Shown here piece by piece: positions 54,445-62,984 of a stretch of DNA of 64,000 nt. The notes beneath the pieces were generated by a model. It was not told the origin of the DNA and ran no database searches. It was given only the letters and a program-made list of their open reading frames with translations. Each line of letters starts with the position of its first letter. Positions within the stretch are counted from its first letter, which is position 1. The position numbers and the translations under genes are program-made. The stretch spans positions 336,417-400,416 of the forward strand of contig CAVZHO010000006.1 in the NCBI GenBank assembly GCA_963775085.1. The letters run 5' to 3'. This DNA comes from JAAFIP01 sp963775085. GTDB taxonomy: Bacteria > Pseudomonadota > Gammaproteobacteria > Burkholderiales > Burkholderiaceae_C.

Positions 54445-56100
54445 ATGTTCTTAACCGATAACAACCAACCCAGGCGCGTCCGTGCCTGGCTCGGTGCAGG
54501 TCTGGGGGCACTGGTGGCCGTGGTGGTGGTAGCCTGCGGCGGCGGCGGCGGTGACATCAGTGGTATCAGTGCCGATGCGGTGCAACTCAAAACTGCAGCT
54601 GAGCAGGCGCACCAAAAAGCCATGCAGGAGCTGGAGCGCGAGGACGATGACGATGCACAGGAGGCGCGCAAGGAATGTATGGAGCGCAAAAACAATACCT
54701 TCCGCAAGCTGCTCAAATGCGTCACCGTGGACGGTGTACGCGCGCACCAGCGAAGGCTGCAAGATATCGCCGATGCGAATAACGGCATCCGCACCTCGGG
54801 TACGCCGGGCTTTGATGCCTCGGCTGATTACGCTGAAAAAGTGTTTCGTGATGCAGGCTATAGCGTCACGCGAGAGGAGTTTCAGTTCCAGTCCTTCATC
54901 CAGGTGCCCGGCACCCGTCTGGCGCAGGTGGCCCCCGCACCCGGCGGACCTGTCGATACCATCCTCATGAGCTATTCCGGCAGTGGAAATGTAACGGCGA
55001 CGGTCAGCGTGCTGCCTACCGTGACGGGTTGCAACACCGCCGACTTTGCCGGCTTTACCGCCGGCAACATCGCGCTCATCAGTCGGGGGGCCTGCACCTT
55101 TGCCAGCAAGGCCACCAACGCGCAGGCTGCCGGTGCCTCGGGCGTGGTGATCTACAACAACGTGCCCGGCCCGCTCAACGGCACGCTGGGCGAGGGCTTC
55201 ACGCTCAATGTCGTCGTGACGGCGGTGCTGCAAACCGTCGGCCAGCAGTTGGCCGCTACGCCGGGCCTGGTGCTGGCGCTGAAGGCCAGCACGCTTCGCG
55301 GCACCGCCACCACCAGCAACCTGATTGCCGAGTCCAAAGGCGGCGACCCGAACAACGTGGTGATGGTCGGTGCGCACCTCGATTCGGTCGATGCCGGCCC
55401 CGGCATCCAGGACAACGGCTCGGGCAGCGCCGCCATACTGGAGGTGGCCAGCCAGATGGCCAAGGTCAAACCGCGCAACAAGCTGCGCTTTGCCCTGTGG
55501 GGTGCGGAAGAGTCCGGTCTGGTCGGCTCCACCCGCTATGTGCAAGCCCTGCCGCAGGCCGAGAGGGACAGTATCGCGCTGTACCTGAACTTCGACATGA
55601 TCGGCTCGCCCAACCCAGTATTCTTTGTGTATGACGGCGACAACTCTGATGCGGTGGGCGCAGGCCCCGGCCCGGACGGCTCGGCCGCCATCGAGAAAAC
55701 CTTCGAGACCTACTACACCAAGCGCAACCTGCCCTTCAAAGGTACCGACTTTGATGGCCGCTCCGACTACGGCCCGTTCATCGCGGCAGGTATACCCGCT
55801 GGTGGGCTGTTTACCGGAGCAGAAGGTATCAAAACCGCCGCCGAAGCCGCGCTATGGGGCGGCACGGCAGGCACGGCCTACGACCCCTGCTATCACCAGG
55901 CCTGCGACAACTTTGCCAACATCAACCTGACCACCCTGGACGTGAACGCCGATGCCGTGGCTTACGCCACCTTGCAGTTCGCCATGACCACCGAGGCGGT
56001 CAACGGCATCAAGGGCAAAACCCTGAACCAGCGGATCGAGAAACGCAGCGCTACCCCGCCGCCCAAGTGGAGCGAGTACCCGCAGCGCAGCAATGATTGA
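54445..56100 (+). CDS. M28-family zinc aminopeptidase, lipoprotein with PA domain
   Basis: 551 aa, exported. Lipoprotein signal ends VVVAC (Cys near residue 31). A charged helical region (~45-110), a PA domain insert (~190-275, TAGNIALISRGACTFASKATNAQAAGASGVVIYNN), and the peptidase domain with zinc ligands in VGAHLDSV, DNGSGSAAILEVA, WGAEESGLVGS, NFDMIGSP and the late His in YHQACDN. Resembles aminopeptidase Y / Streptomyces-type M28 enzymes. GAGGTGAAAT precedes the ATG. Likely nutrient peptidase in the periplasm or at the surface. Confidence 0.9.
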   Translation: MFLTDNNQPRRVRAWLGAGLGALVAVVVVACGGGGGDISGISADAVQLKTAAEQAHQKAMQELEREDDDDAQEARKECMERKNNTFRKLLKCVTVDGVRAHQRRLQDIADANNGIRTSGTPGFDASADYAEKVFRDAGYSVTREEFQFQSFIQVPGTRLAQVAPAPGGPVDTILMSYSGSGNVTATVSVLPTVTGCNTADFAGFTAGNIALISRGACTFASKATNAQAAGASGVVIYNNVPGPLNGTLGEGFTLNVVVTAVLQTVGQQLAATPGLVLALKASTLRGTATTSNLIAESKGGDPNNVVMVGAHLDSVDAGPGIQDNGSGSAAILEVASQMAKVKPRNKLRFALWGAEESGLVGSTRYVQALPQAERDSIALYLNFDMIGSPNPVFFVYDGDNSDAVGAGPGPDGSAAIEKTFETYYTKRNLPFKGTDFDGRSDYGPFIAAGIPAGGLFTGAEGIKTAAEAALWGGTAGTAYDPCYHQACDNFANINLTTLDVNADAVAYATLQFAMTTEAVNGIKGKTLNQRIEKRSATPPPKWSEYPQRSND

Positions 56101-56104
56101 CGTT

Positions 56105-56172
56105 TAGCGACGATCAGTCCGCTACGCGGGCACTAGCGGCCTCTGGCAGATCAGTCAGGGGTCGCTTTTTTT
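56105..56172 (+). terminator. Branched rho-independent terminator
   Basis: Outer stem AGCGAC (56106-56111) / GTCGCT (56161-56166), an inner hairpin CCGCTA/TAGCGG, and a seven-T run. Starts 5 bp after the peptidase stop. Confidence 0.7.
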
Positions 56173-56219
56173 GCAGAGCCAATAGACGCTTGGCAAGCTG
56201 TACCCAAGCGGCTAAAGTG

Positions 56220-56495
56220 ATGGCCATGGTCATGGTTGAATTTGCTGCCTCATTGCAACGCCACAAGCCCTGCCCGGCGCAGTCTGTACCGCCGGGTAGT
56301 CTGGCGCAGGTATTGGAGAGTGCTTTGCTGCGCGAGCCGGGTCTGCGCAGCTATGTGCTGGACGATCAGGGACATGTTCGCAAGCATGTGGCAGTGTTTG
56401 TCAACCACACGCTGCACCTGCCGCGCCACCAATTGCAGCGCCCCATCACCGCTGGTGACAAGGTGCTGGTGATCCAGTGCCTGACCGGGGGCTAG
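56220..56495 (+). CDS. MoaD/ThiS-like ubiquitin-fold protein
   Basis: 91 aa ending in Gly-Gly (CLTGG), the C-terminal signature of sulfur-carrier and protein-modifier proteins. A central stretch HVRKHVAVFVNHT and PITAGDKVLVIQCLTGG match MoaD. Three in-frame ATGs (56220, 56226, 56232) are possible; the first is used. It precedes the BNR-repeat gene by 61 bp, a pairing I have seen in other bacterial genomes but which has no described role. No moaE or thiazole genes are nearby, so molybdopterin synthesis is not implied. Confidence 0.75.
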   Translation: MAMVMVEFAASLQRHKPCPAQSVPPGSLAQVLESALLREPGLRSYVLDDQGHVRKHVAVFVNHTLHLPRHQLQRPITAGDKVLVIQCLTGG

Positions 56496-56556
56496 ACCCT
56501 ACAGCAAGTCAGCCAGAGCGACGCAGTTCACCCAGTAACCGCCCAAGGAGACTAAT

Positions 56557-57660
56557 ATGCACCGCCTAATGCTCAGTACCCGCAAGGGCTTGCTCGAGTT
56601 AAGCCAACGCGCCGCAGGCCGTTGGGACATCACGGCCCACCATTTTGCCGGCGAGCCGGTGACGCAGACGCTGACCGACCCGCACACGGGTGCCTGGTAT
56701 GCCGCGTTGCGCCTGGGGCATTTTGGAGTCAAACTGCACCGCAGCGAGGATCAGGGGCAGCACTGGCGTGAAGTCAGCACGCCCGCCTTTCCGCCCAAAC
56801 CCACCCAAGGTGTGTGGGTCGACGATGCCACGCCCTGGTCGGTCGAGATGGTCTGGGCACTGGCTGTCAGCCCCTTGCGGCAGGGAGCGCGCCTGTGGGC
56901 GGGCTGCATGCCCGCTGCTGTGTTTTATAGCGACGATGAGGCGAAGACATGGCATCTGTGCGAGAGTTTCTGGCGCGACGAGCGGCGCAAGGTGTGGATG
57001 GGCGGTGGTAACGACTACCCCGGCCTGCATACCCTGATCATCGATCCGCGTGACCCCCAACATGTGACGGCGGCCATCTCCTGCGGCGGCGTGTGGAGTA
57101 CGCACGATGCTGGGGCTAGCTGGCAACTGGTCGGCCAGGGCCTGGTGGCGGGCTACGTGCCGCCTGAGCTGGCCCACGAGCCCAATGGTCAAGACCCGCA
57201 CCGCATCAGTATGTGCCACGCGCAGCCCGATGTGATGTGGCTGCAATTGCATGAAGGCATCTACCGCTCCAGCGACCACGGACAGCACTTCAGTCGCCTG
57301 CCCACGCCGCCCGAGGTGGGCGACTTTGGCTTTACCGTGCTGGCCGATCCACACAACCCGTTGCGCGCCTGGTGGGTGCCTGCGCAGGCCGACACGCACC
57401 GCTACGCACCCCATGCGCGCATGTGCGTGTTGCGCACCGACGACGGTGGCCAGACGTTCAAGGTGTTTCGCCACGGCCTGCCGCAAGAGCATGCCTACGA
57501 TCTGGTGTACCGCCATGGTTTGGATGTCGCATCTGACCGCCACACCTTGGCTATGGCTTCGACCACCGGGAATGTGTGGGTGAGTGAGAGCGCCGGTGAG
57601 TCGTGGCAAGCCATCAGTACCCATTTGCCGCCGGTTGCGGCCGTAGCATTTGTCTCCTAG
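56557..57660 (+). CDS. BNR/Asp-box repeat protein (sialidase-like propeller)
   Basis: 367 aa without a signal peptide. Five or more Asp-box turns: SEDQGQHW, STHDAGASW, SSDHGQHF, RTDDGGQTF and SESAGESW. The fold is a sialidase/Ycf48-like propeller, but no sialidase Arg triad can be assigned, and a cytoplasmic location argues against an exo-sialidase. AAGGAG precedes the ATG. Linked to the MoaD-like gene. Confidence 0.85.
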   Translation: MHRLMLSTRKGLLELSQRAAGRWDITAHHFAGEPVTQTLTDPHTGAWYAALRLGHFGVKLHRSEDQGQHWREVSTPAFPPKPTQGVWVDDATPWSVEMVWALAVSPLRQGARLWAGCMPAAVFYSDDEAKTWHLCESFWRDERRKVWMGGGNDYPGLHTLIIDPRDPQHVTAAISCGGVWSTHDAGASWQLVGQGLVAGYVPPELAHEPNGQDPHRISMCHAQPDVMWLQLHEGIYRSSDHGQHFSRLPTPPEVGDFGFTVLADPHNPLRAWWVPAQADTHRYAPHARMCVLRTDDGGQTFKVFRHGLPQEHAYDLVYRHGLDVASDRHTLAMASTTGNVWVSESAGESWQAISTHLPPVAAVAFVS

Positions 57661-57694
57661 CGCGGTGGCGGCAGGCCGCTGGACTGGCCCGGAC

Positions 57695-58624
57695 TCAGAC
57701 CTTGCCCAGAAGCAAATATTCCATCAAGGCTTTTTGCACATGCATGCGGTTCTCGGCCTCATCCCACACCACCGACTGCGGACCGTCAATCACAGCGGCC
57801 TCGACTTCTTCACCGCGGTGTGCGGGCAGGCAGTGCATGAACAGGGCGTTGGGCTGGGCGCTTTGCATCATGGCCTGGCTCACGCACCAATCGTTGAAGG
57901 CCACTTTACGCGCAGCGTTTTCGGTTTCAAAACCCATGCTGGTCCATACGTCGGTGGTGACCAGGTCTGCGCCTTTACAGGCATCATGCGGATTGTTATA
58001 AAACTGGTAGCTATTTATGCTTTTCTTTGCTTGGCTGATGCCTAGATTGCCTAGTAACTTAGGGTCAATCTCGTAGCCGCGTGGGGTGCTGACGTTGACT
58101 TTGAAGCCCAGGATGGCGGCGGCCTGTAGCCAGGTGTTGGCCATATTGTTGCCGTCACCCACCCAGGCCACGGTTTTGCCTTTTATGCTTCCGCGTTGCT
58201 CCTCAAAGGTAAAGATGTCGGCCATGATCTGGCAGGGATGAAACTCATTCGTCAGGCCGTTGATGACGGGCACGCGGCTGTGCGCGGCAAAGGCCTCGAT
58301 TTTGGTTTGCTCAAAGGTGCGGATCATCACGATGTCGACCATGCGGCTGATGACCCTGGCGCTGTCTTCGATCGGCTCGGCACGGCCCAGCTGGCTGCCT
58401 TCGGTGGTGAGGTGCACCACGCTGCCGCCCAGCTGGTACATGCCCGCCTCAAAGCTCACGCGGGTGCGGGTAGAAGCTTTCTCAAAAATCATCGCCAGCG
58501 TGCGGTCGGCTAGCGGATGGTATTTTTCGTAGGCCTTGAACTTGCGTTTGATCTCGCTGGCGCGGGCGAAGATGTGCTGGTACTCTTCGGCAGTGAGATC
58601 GTTGAATTGGAGGTAGTGCTTCAT
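57695..58624 (-). CDS. argF: Ornithine carbamoyltransferase
   Basis: 309 aa, arginine biosynthesis: ornithine plus carbamoyl phosphate to citrulline. Motifs STRTRVSFEAGMYQLGG (carbamoyl-phosphate site, residues ~50-68), NEFHPCQIMADIFT near 125, and FMHCLPAHRGEEVE near 265. It begins 1 nt after the argD stop. The segment ~207-215 (KKSINSYQF) is A/T-rich but is not a convincing repeat copy. Confidence 0.96.
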   Translation of the reverse strand: MKHYLQFNDLTAEEYQHIFARASEIKRKFKAYEKYHPLADRTLAMIFEKASTRTRVSFEAGMYQLGGSVVHLTTEGSQLGRAEPIEDSARVISRMVDIVMIRTFEQTKIEAFAAHSRVPVINGLTNEFHPCQIMADIFTFEEQRGSIKGKTVAWVGDGNNMANTWLQAAAILGFKVNVSTPRGYEIDPKLLGNLGISQAKKSINSYQFYNNPHDACKGADLVTTDVWTSMGFETENAARKVAFNDWCVSQAMMQSAQPNALFMHCLPAHRGEEVEAAVIDGPQSVVWDEAENRMHVQKALMEYLLLGKV

Positions 58625-58625
58625 G

Positions 58626-59837
58626 TCAGTTTTGATTTTCCAGCAAAACGGCCTTTATCAAAGGCACCAGGGTAGCCACGATTTCATCTGCCTCGGCCTT
58701 GGTCAAAATGAGCGGTGGCACCATACGCACTACGGTCTCGGCCGTTACGCTGATCAGTAGGCCGGCCTCGGCGCAGCGGCCTACCAGCGCGCTGCAGGGC
58801 TTGGTCAGTTCCACGCCAATCATCAGGCCGCTGCCGCGTACCTCTTTGACTCCGGCCACGCCTGCCAGCTCGCGTGTCAGTGCGGCCTTGAGATGCCCGC
58901 CGACGACGAAGGCGTTGTTCAGCAAGTTGTCCTCTTCCATGATGCGGATCGTCTCCACGCCCGCCCGCATGGCCAGCGGGTTGCCGCCGAAGGTGGTACC
59001 GTGGTTGCCTGGGGCAAAGATGTTGGCGGCCTTGGGGCCTGCCACTACTGCGCCGATGGGCACGCCCGAGCCCAGGCCTTTGGCAAGGGGCATGACGTCG
59101 GGTTTGATGCCTGCCCACTGGTGGGCAAACCATTTGCCGGTACGGCCCATGCCGCACTGCACTTCATCGATCATCAAGAGCCAGTCGCGCGCGTCGCACA
59201 GCTTGCGCACATCACGTAGGTAGTCCATATGGAAGGCATTAACGCCGCCTTCGCCCTGGATGGCTTCAAAAAACACGGCGACGACGTTGTTATTTCCTTC
59301 CGTGGCTTTTTTTAGCGCTTCGATATTGTTAACTGGCACGCGGATAAAGCCGCCCACCAAAGGGCCGAAGCCTTTTTGAATTTTTTCATTGCCGGTGGCC
59401 GACAGGGTGGCAATACTGCGACCATGAAAGGCCTTTTCGTACACCACGATTTCGGGGCGCTCGATGCCTTTTTCGTGGCCAAACTTGCGCGCCAGTTTGA
59501 GAGCCGCCTCGTTGGCCTCCAACCCGGTGGAGCAAAAAAACACATTCGTCATGCCGCTGTGTTCGACTAGCTTTGCCGCCAGTTTTTCGGCATTGGGAGT
59601 GAAGTAGTAGTTGCTGCTGTGGATGATTTTGCTGATCTGGTCTTGCAGCGCAGGTACAAGTCTAGGGTGGTTGTGGCCCAGGGTATTGACTGCTATGCCG
59701 CCCAGCGCATCCAGATACGACTTGCCATTCACATCCCACACCCGGCAGCCCTGGCCGTGCGACAACGCAATGGGCAAGCGGCCATAGGTGTTCATCACAT
59801 GGGGTTGGCTGGGCGGAGTGACTGTGGGAGTGGTCAT
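58626..59837 (-). CDS. argD: Acetylornithine aminotransferase
   Basis: 403 aa class III PLP aminotransferase of arginine synthesis. Motifs: NHPRLVPALQDQ, STGLEANEAALKLAR, MIDEVQCGMGRTGKWFAHQ and the PLP Lys in PLAKGLGSGVPIGA near residue 255. The C-terminal MVPPLILTKAEADEIVATL is typical. First gene of argD-argF. The start ATG gives a 14-residue Thr/Pro-rich lead before VMNTYGRLPI. Confidence 0.93.
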   Translation of the reverse strand: MTTPTVTPPSQPHVMNTYGRLPIALSHGQGCRVWDVNGKSYLDALGGIAVNTLGHNHPRLVPALQDQISKIIHSSNYYFTPNAEKLAAKLVEHSGMTNVFFCSTGLEANEAALKLARKFGHEKGIERPEIVVYEKAFHGRSIATLSATGNEKIQKGFGPLVGGFIRVPVNNIEALKKATEGNNNVVAVFFEAIQGEGGVNAFHMDYLRDVRKLCDARDWLLMIDEVQCGMGRTGKWFAHQWAGIKPDVMPLAKGLGSGVPIGAVVAGPKAANIFAPGNHGTTFGGNPLAMRAGVETIRIMEEDNLLNNAFVVGGHLKAALTRELAGVAGVKEVRGSGLMIGVELTKPCSALVGRCAEAGLLISVTAETVVRMVPPLILTKAEADEIVATLVPLIKAVLLENQN

Positions 59838-60026
59838 GGTGGTGAGTCCTAAAGCAATAGCGAAAAAAACAAAGCAAGCTCGATCGACTGATTGAGTCTA
59901 TAAAGGTTGATTTTAGGCGCTGCGAATGCATTTGGGCCACATGGCTATCGATGCTTTTGCATGACAGTGATGCACGAACGCATGCATTCTGTCAAAGCGA
60001 TTAACCAGGGTTTACCAGTGCTCATG

Positions 60027-60049
60027 TCTTATATAAGATAGAATACCTG
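60027..60049 (+). promoter_or_regulatory. Palindrome TCTTATATAAGA and adjacent -10-like box
   Basis: A perfect 12-bp palindrome at 60027-60038 overlaps TAGAAT (60039-60044), a likely -10 for the DUF3579 gene about 55 bp downstream. The arrangement fits a repressor operator on a promoter, or simply an A/T-rich core promoter. Confidence 0.4.
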
Positions 60050-60098
60050 AGCAATGCAGAACTGGCGATCCTGGTGCCTGCGCACTGTCCAGAACACT

Positions 60099-60404
60099 AT
60101 GGCGACCTTCAGCTCCAAACAAGTCTTTATCCAAGGCATCACCAAAGACGGCAAAACCTTTCGCCCCAGCGACTGGTCCGAGCGCTTGTGCGGTGTGATG
60201 AGTCCGTTTCGCCCCGGTGGGGCCGTGCCGGGCTCGCATTTGAGCTACTCGGAATGGTGCCTGCCGACCAACTTGGGCGATGTGAAGTGCGTTGTGGTAC
60301 ACCGCGACCTGCGTGATGCCGAGCCCATGGCCTGGGATTTCGTGATGAATTTTGCGCGGGACAACGAGCTTCAGGTGGTCGAAGCTTGCTTGCTCAAGGA
60401 TTAA
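60099..60404 (+). CDS. DUF3579 protein
   Basis: 101 aa, small conserved betaproteobacterial protein of unknown function (IQGITKDGKTFRPSDWSERLCGVM, then YSEWCLPTNLGDVKCVVVHRDL). In betaproteobacteria it is typically found beside argD/argF and rpsT, as here. The ATG at 60099 is favoured over 60054 because conserved residues begin after it. Its TAA stop shares the palindrome TTAA with the stop of the convergent FHA gene. Confidence 0.88.
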   Translation: MATFSSKQVFIQGITKDGKTFRPSDWSERLCGVMSPFRPGGAVPGSHLSYSEWCLPTNLGDVKCVVVHRDLRDAEPMAWDFVMNFARDNELQVVEACLLKD

Positions 60405-61420
60405 TTGTTAGGCAAACCGGCTTGGCGTGTGACCATACTGTCGAGGCCCAAGGAACTGAAGGCTGTATTACCCGAGCCTGTAGAGATCGCCACAGAAAAG
60501 CCGACCGTTGGGGCTGAAAAATCATTCGGTTCGGCTCCAAAACTCAGCACCCCATTGCCTCGCAGCAGGCATTCCTGCTGACGCAACTCCACGGAGGCTG
60601 GCTGATTTTGAAACTGCACCCAGGTGCCGTTACTGGACAGGTCAATGACCGCAAAATGGTCGCCGCGCGGTTCAATGCGCGCGTGCACACGGGACACGCG
60701 CGGGTCGGGGATCGACATGCCGTCGGCCACATTGCGGCCCACGATCAGTGGCTGGTCGTGGCCGTTTAATTCAAGTTTGCGATCCAGCATTTCCAGACGC
60801 AGTATATGGCGCACGTGGGCGTTGCTGGTAGCCGCAATGGATGCAGATGAGGCCGAAGCAGGGTCGGCACGGCGAGACTGCGCTACGGTGGGCGCCATGA
60901 TGGAGGATTCTTTAATGCCAATACGCCACGTGGTACCCAATCCCTGAGGCGCCGCAACACGTGTGATGCGGCCCTTAAGTTCGTCTGGAAGGATCGGTAT
61001 GACGTTGTCCAAAAAAACCACTTCATCTGTGCGACCCCATAGCAAACGCTCCAGACGAGGTACTGCTGCCGAATGCAATGCACTTTCAATCTCATTGGTG
61101 TCAGCGCAATCAAAGGCAATCACAGCGGTGGGTGCGAATGGCGCAATTTCTTGGGCTGCCGCCATGACCAATAGATCGGTCGGTATTTGCTCGATCCAAT
61201 CAACCGCTTTGCGCGGGCTGCCAAATACGGCCAACACCTGGTGACTGGCACTGGGAAAAATACGCCCGCCTTGGCTCATTGCCTTTTCTTTAAGTTGGCC
61301 TGTGCTCATATGAATGTGAATCGCCGCCTTTTCACCAAGCAGCTGGTATAGCTGGGTGATCTGGGTTAGCGATGCCAAGACAACGATCTGTTGTCGGCTC
61401 CATGGCAAATTAACATTCAT
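60401..61420 (-). CDS. FHA-domain protein with a degenerate class III cyclase domain
   Basis: 339 aa. C-terminal FHA domain (~215-290): PLIVGRN, RVSRVHARIEP and AVIDLSSNGTWVQ, the phosphothreonine-binding Arg/Ser/Asn pattern. The N-terminus (~10-85) follows a class III adenylate/guanylate cyclase outline (VVLASLTQITQLYQLLGEKA ... QGGRIFPSASHQVLAVFGSP), but both metal-binding Asp positions (in FADLxGxT- and GDGxxAxF-type motifs) are replaced. Catalysis is therefore unlikely. Probably a phospho-dependent signalling adaptor. Confidence 0.8.
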   Translation of the reverse strand: MNVNLPWSRQQIVVLASLTQITQLYQLLGEKAAIHIHMSTGQLKEKAMSQGGRIFPSASHQVLAVFGSPRKAVDWIEQIPTDLLVMAAAQEIAPFAPTAVIAFDCADTNEIESALHSAAVPRLERLLWGRTDEVVFLDNVIPILPDELKGRITRVAAPQGLGTTWRIGIKESSIMAPTVAQSRRADPASASSASIAATSNAHVRHILRLEMLDRKLELNGHDQPLIVGRNVADGMSIPDPRVSRVHARIEPRGDHFAVIDLSSNGTWVQFQNQPASVELRQQECLLRGNGVLSFGAEPNDFSAPTVGFSVAISTGSGNTAFSSLGLDSMVTRQAGLPNN

Positions 61421-61704
61421 ATTTGGATGATTTGAGTGAGTACTAATTGTGTAATTCTAGCACTGCCAGTTTCAACCATGTAACGTTGTATGTGCTGGTT
61501 TAAGGGCTGACCGCAGGCATGGAAAATCAGGACGTATTTCTTGCACGCAGATATGCCACCTGGATTTTGTGGCGCCAAGCAAAACGCCGTCTTGCGACGG
61601 CGTTTTGCTTTTTCTTTGCTGAACAGCGCACCCGGATCAAACGGCTGACTGGCTGGGCCGGTCAGGGCTTGGGTGCGAAGTTGAACGCGTAGTGTGAACG
61701 CGTA
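61421..61704. other. 284-bp gap between the FHA gene and rpsT
   Basis: Holds the FHA gene promoter and the terminator at 61577-61615. A 57-codon frame (61519-61692, +) spans the terminator and is probably chance. Confidence 0.5.
61577..61615. terminator. Rho-independent terminator near rpsT
   Basis: Stem GCAAAACGCCGTC / GACGGCGTTTTGC with a TTGC loop and a T-run on the + side; the minus reading has TTTT only within the stem. It lies ~90 bp beyond the rpsT stop. Confidence 0.75.
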
Positions 61705-62004
61705 TTACTTCGCGAGGGCCAGGGCTTTCACCTTGGCTGACAGGCGGCTCTTGTCACGAGCAGCTTTGTTTTTGTGGAAGATGCCTTTGTCTGCAACGGT
61801 GTCCACAATGGCTTGCGCTTTGGCGAAGAGTTCAGTGGCCTTGGCCTTGTCGCCAGCGACAACGGCTTTTTCTACGTTCTTCACCGCAGTGCGGTATTTC
61901 GAGCGCAGCGAGGTGTTGGCTGCGTTGATTTTCACGTCCTGACGGACGCGTTTACGGCCCGACGCGAGGCGTGGGTTCTTTTTCTTGGGTTTGGTAGATG
62001 CCAT
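61705..62004 (-). CDS. rpsT: 30S ribosomal protein S20
   Basis: 99 aa, Lys/Ala-rich three-helix rRNA-binding protein. MASTKPKKKNPRLASGRKRVRQ at the front, TSLRSKYRTAVKNVEKAV and GIFHKNKAARDKSRLSAKV follow, all typical of betaproteobacterial S20. It binds the 5' domain of 16S rRNA. AGGAACCAAA precedes the ATG. Confidence 0.97.
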   Translation of the reverse strand: MASTKPKKKNPRLASGRKRVRQDVKINAANTSLRSKYRTAVKNVEKAVVAGDKAKATELFAKAQAIVDTVADKGIFHKNKAARDKSRLSAKVKALALAK

Positions 62005-62049
62005 ATTTTGGTTCCTAGGGGTTTGAGGATGATGTCAGCAAAGCTCTCC

Positions 62050-62055
62050 ATTATA
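62050..62055 (-). promoter_or_regulatory. -10 box of rpsT
   Basis: On the minus strand a perfect TATAAT, 46 bp before the rpsT ATG. No good -35 hexamer at 17 bp is seen. Confidence 0.45.
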
Positions 62056-62098
62056 GCTGTCATATCGTTAGTCTTCTGCGTTGAATGTGAGGGAAGGC

Positions 62099-62848
62099 TC
62101 AAATTTCCAAGAGTGTGCGGGCAAATACCATTCCCACCACCTGGCTGGCACCTGCGGCGCGCAGGGCACTCGCAGCAGCTGACAGTGTGGCCGTGGTGGT
62201 AGTTACGTCGTCGACCAGCACAATGCGCGCGCCTTGTATCTGGGTCGCCAAAGACGGCTCCAGTGCAAAAGCGTGCAGCATGTTGCGCAGGCGCTGCTCG
62301 CGTATCAAGCCCACTTGCGCAGGCGTATCCCGGGTACGCAGCAGAAGCTGCGCTTGCAGGCGTGTATGGCAGCTGGATTGGCCAACCTGTGGATGAAGCA
62401 GGTATTTGGCAATTTCCAGTGCTTGGTTAAAGCCACGCTGGCGCAACCTTGGTTGGGAGAGGGGAATGGGCAGTACCCAGTCGGCTTGCTGTAGCGCAAG
62501 CTGTATGGCGGGTTGTTGACGCATGATGGTCGCGAGTGTGCGGGCAAAGGCTGGATCGGGGCTGACACCGTTGCCACTGGCAAACTTGAGCTTCGCCAGA
62601 ATGCCATCCCAGGGGTAGGCATAGTCCACAGCGGCCAGGCATGCGTCCAGCGCGCTGCCGTGTTGCAAACAGGTACCGCAATGCGTAGCAGTGCCCGTCA
62701 GCGGCAATGCGCAGCCTGTGCAGCGCGGCGCAGTAGGTGTAAAGCGCTGCACGCAGTCAGGGCAGACACGCTCGCGTGCCCAGGCGTGGCACACTGCGCA
62801 CTGGCTGGGCAAAGCGCTGGCGGTGAGTGCGAGCAGGCGAGAAATCAT
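62099..62848 (-). CDS. ComF-family amidophosphoribosyltransferase-like protein
   Basis: 249 aa. N-terminal zinc-finger with paired Cys (CAVCHAWARERVCPDC, CTGCALPLTGTATHCGTC) and a PRTase domain with LPIPLSQPRLRQRGFNQALEIAK and the PRPP loop VLVDDVTTTTATL near residue 205. ComF proteins take part in DNA uptake/ssDNA handling during transformation. The ATG at 62848 is chosen; the frame to 62974 is upstream leader shared with the divergent methyltransferase gene. Confidence 0.92.
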   Translation of the reverse strand: MISRLLALTASALPSQCAVCHAWARERVCPDCVQRFTPTAPRCTGCALPLTGTATHCGTCLQHGSALDACLAAVDYAYPWDGILAKLKFASGNGVSPDPAFARTLATIMRQQPAIQLALQQADWVLPIPLSQPRLRQRGFNQALEIAKYLLHPQVGQSSCHTRLQAQLLLRTRDTPAQVGLIREQRLRNMLHAFALEPSLATQIQGARIVLVDDVTTTTATLSAAASALRAAGASQVVGMVFARTLLEI

Positions 62849-62984
62849 GGATAGCCGGTAAGAAAGAAGCCCAGTTGGTGCTAGTAAAGTGACGGCAATG
62901 GGCAGGTGTACCTGCGAGTAACAACAATATACTTGCAGCACCGCAGCTACCCTGCGGCCCCGTCCATTCTTCACATCCTAAACC

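Noticed and set aside
57995..58030. GGTAGCTATTTATGC in argF, similar to the core of the 44-bp element.
   Set aside because: Only about 10 bases match, and there is no second arm or first hairpin.
61519..61692. 57-codon open frame with ATG in the FHA-rpsT gap.
   Set aside because: A strong rho-independent terminator lies in its middle, there is no ribosome binding site of note, and no family is recognisable.
62045..62080. ATAGCTG...GTTAGTC upstream of rpsT as a repeat copy.
   Set aside because: Stems and spacing do not match; the sequence is explained by the rpsT -10 region.
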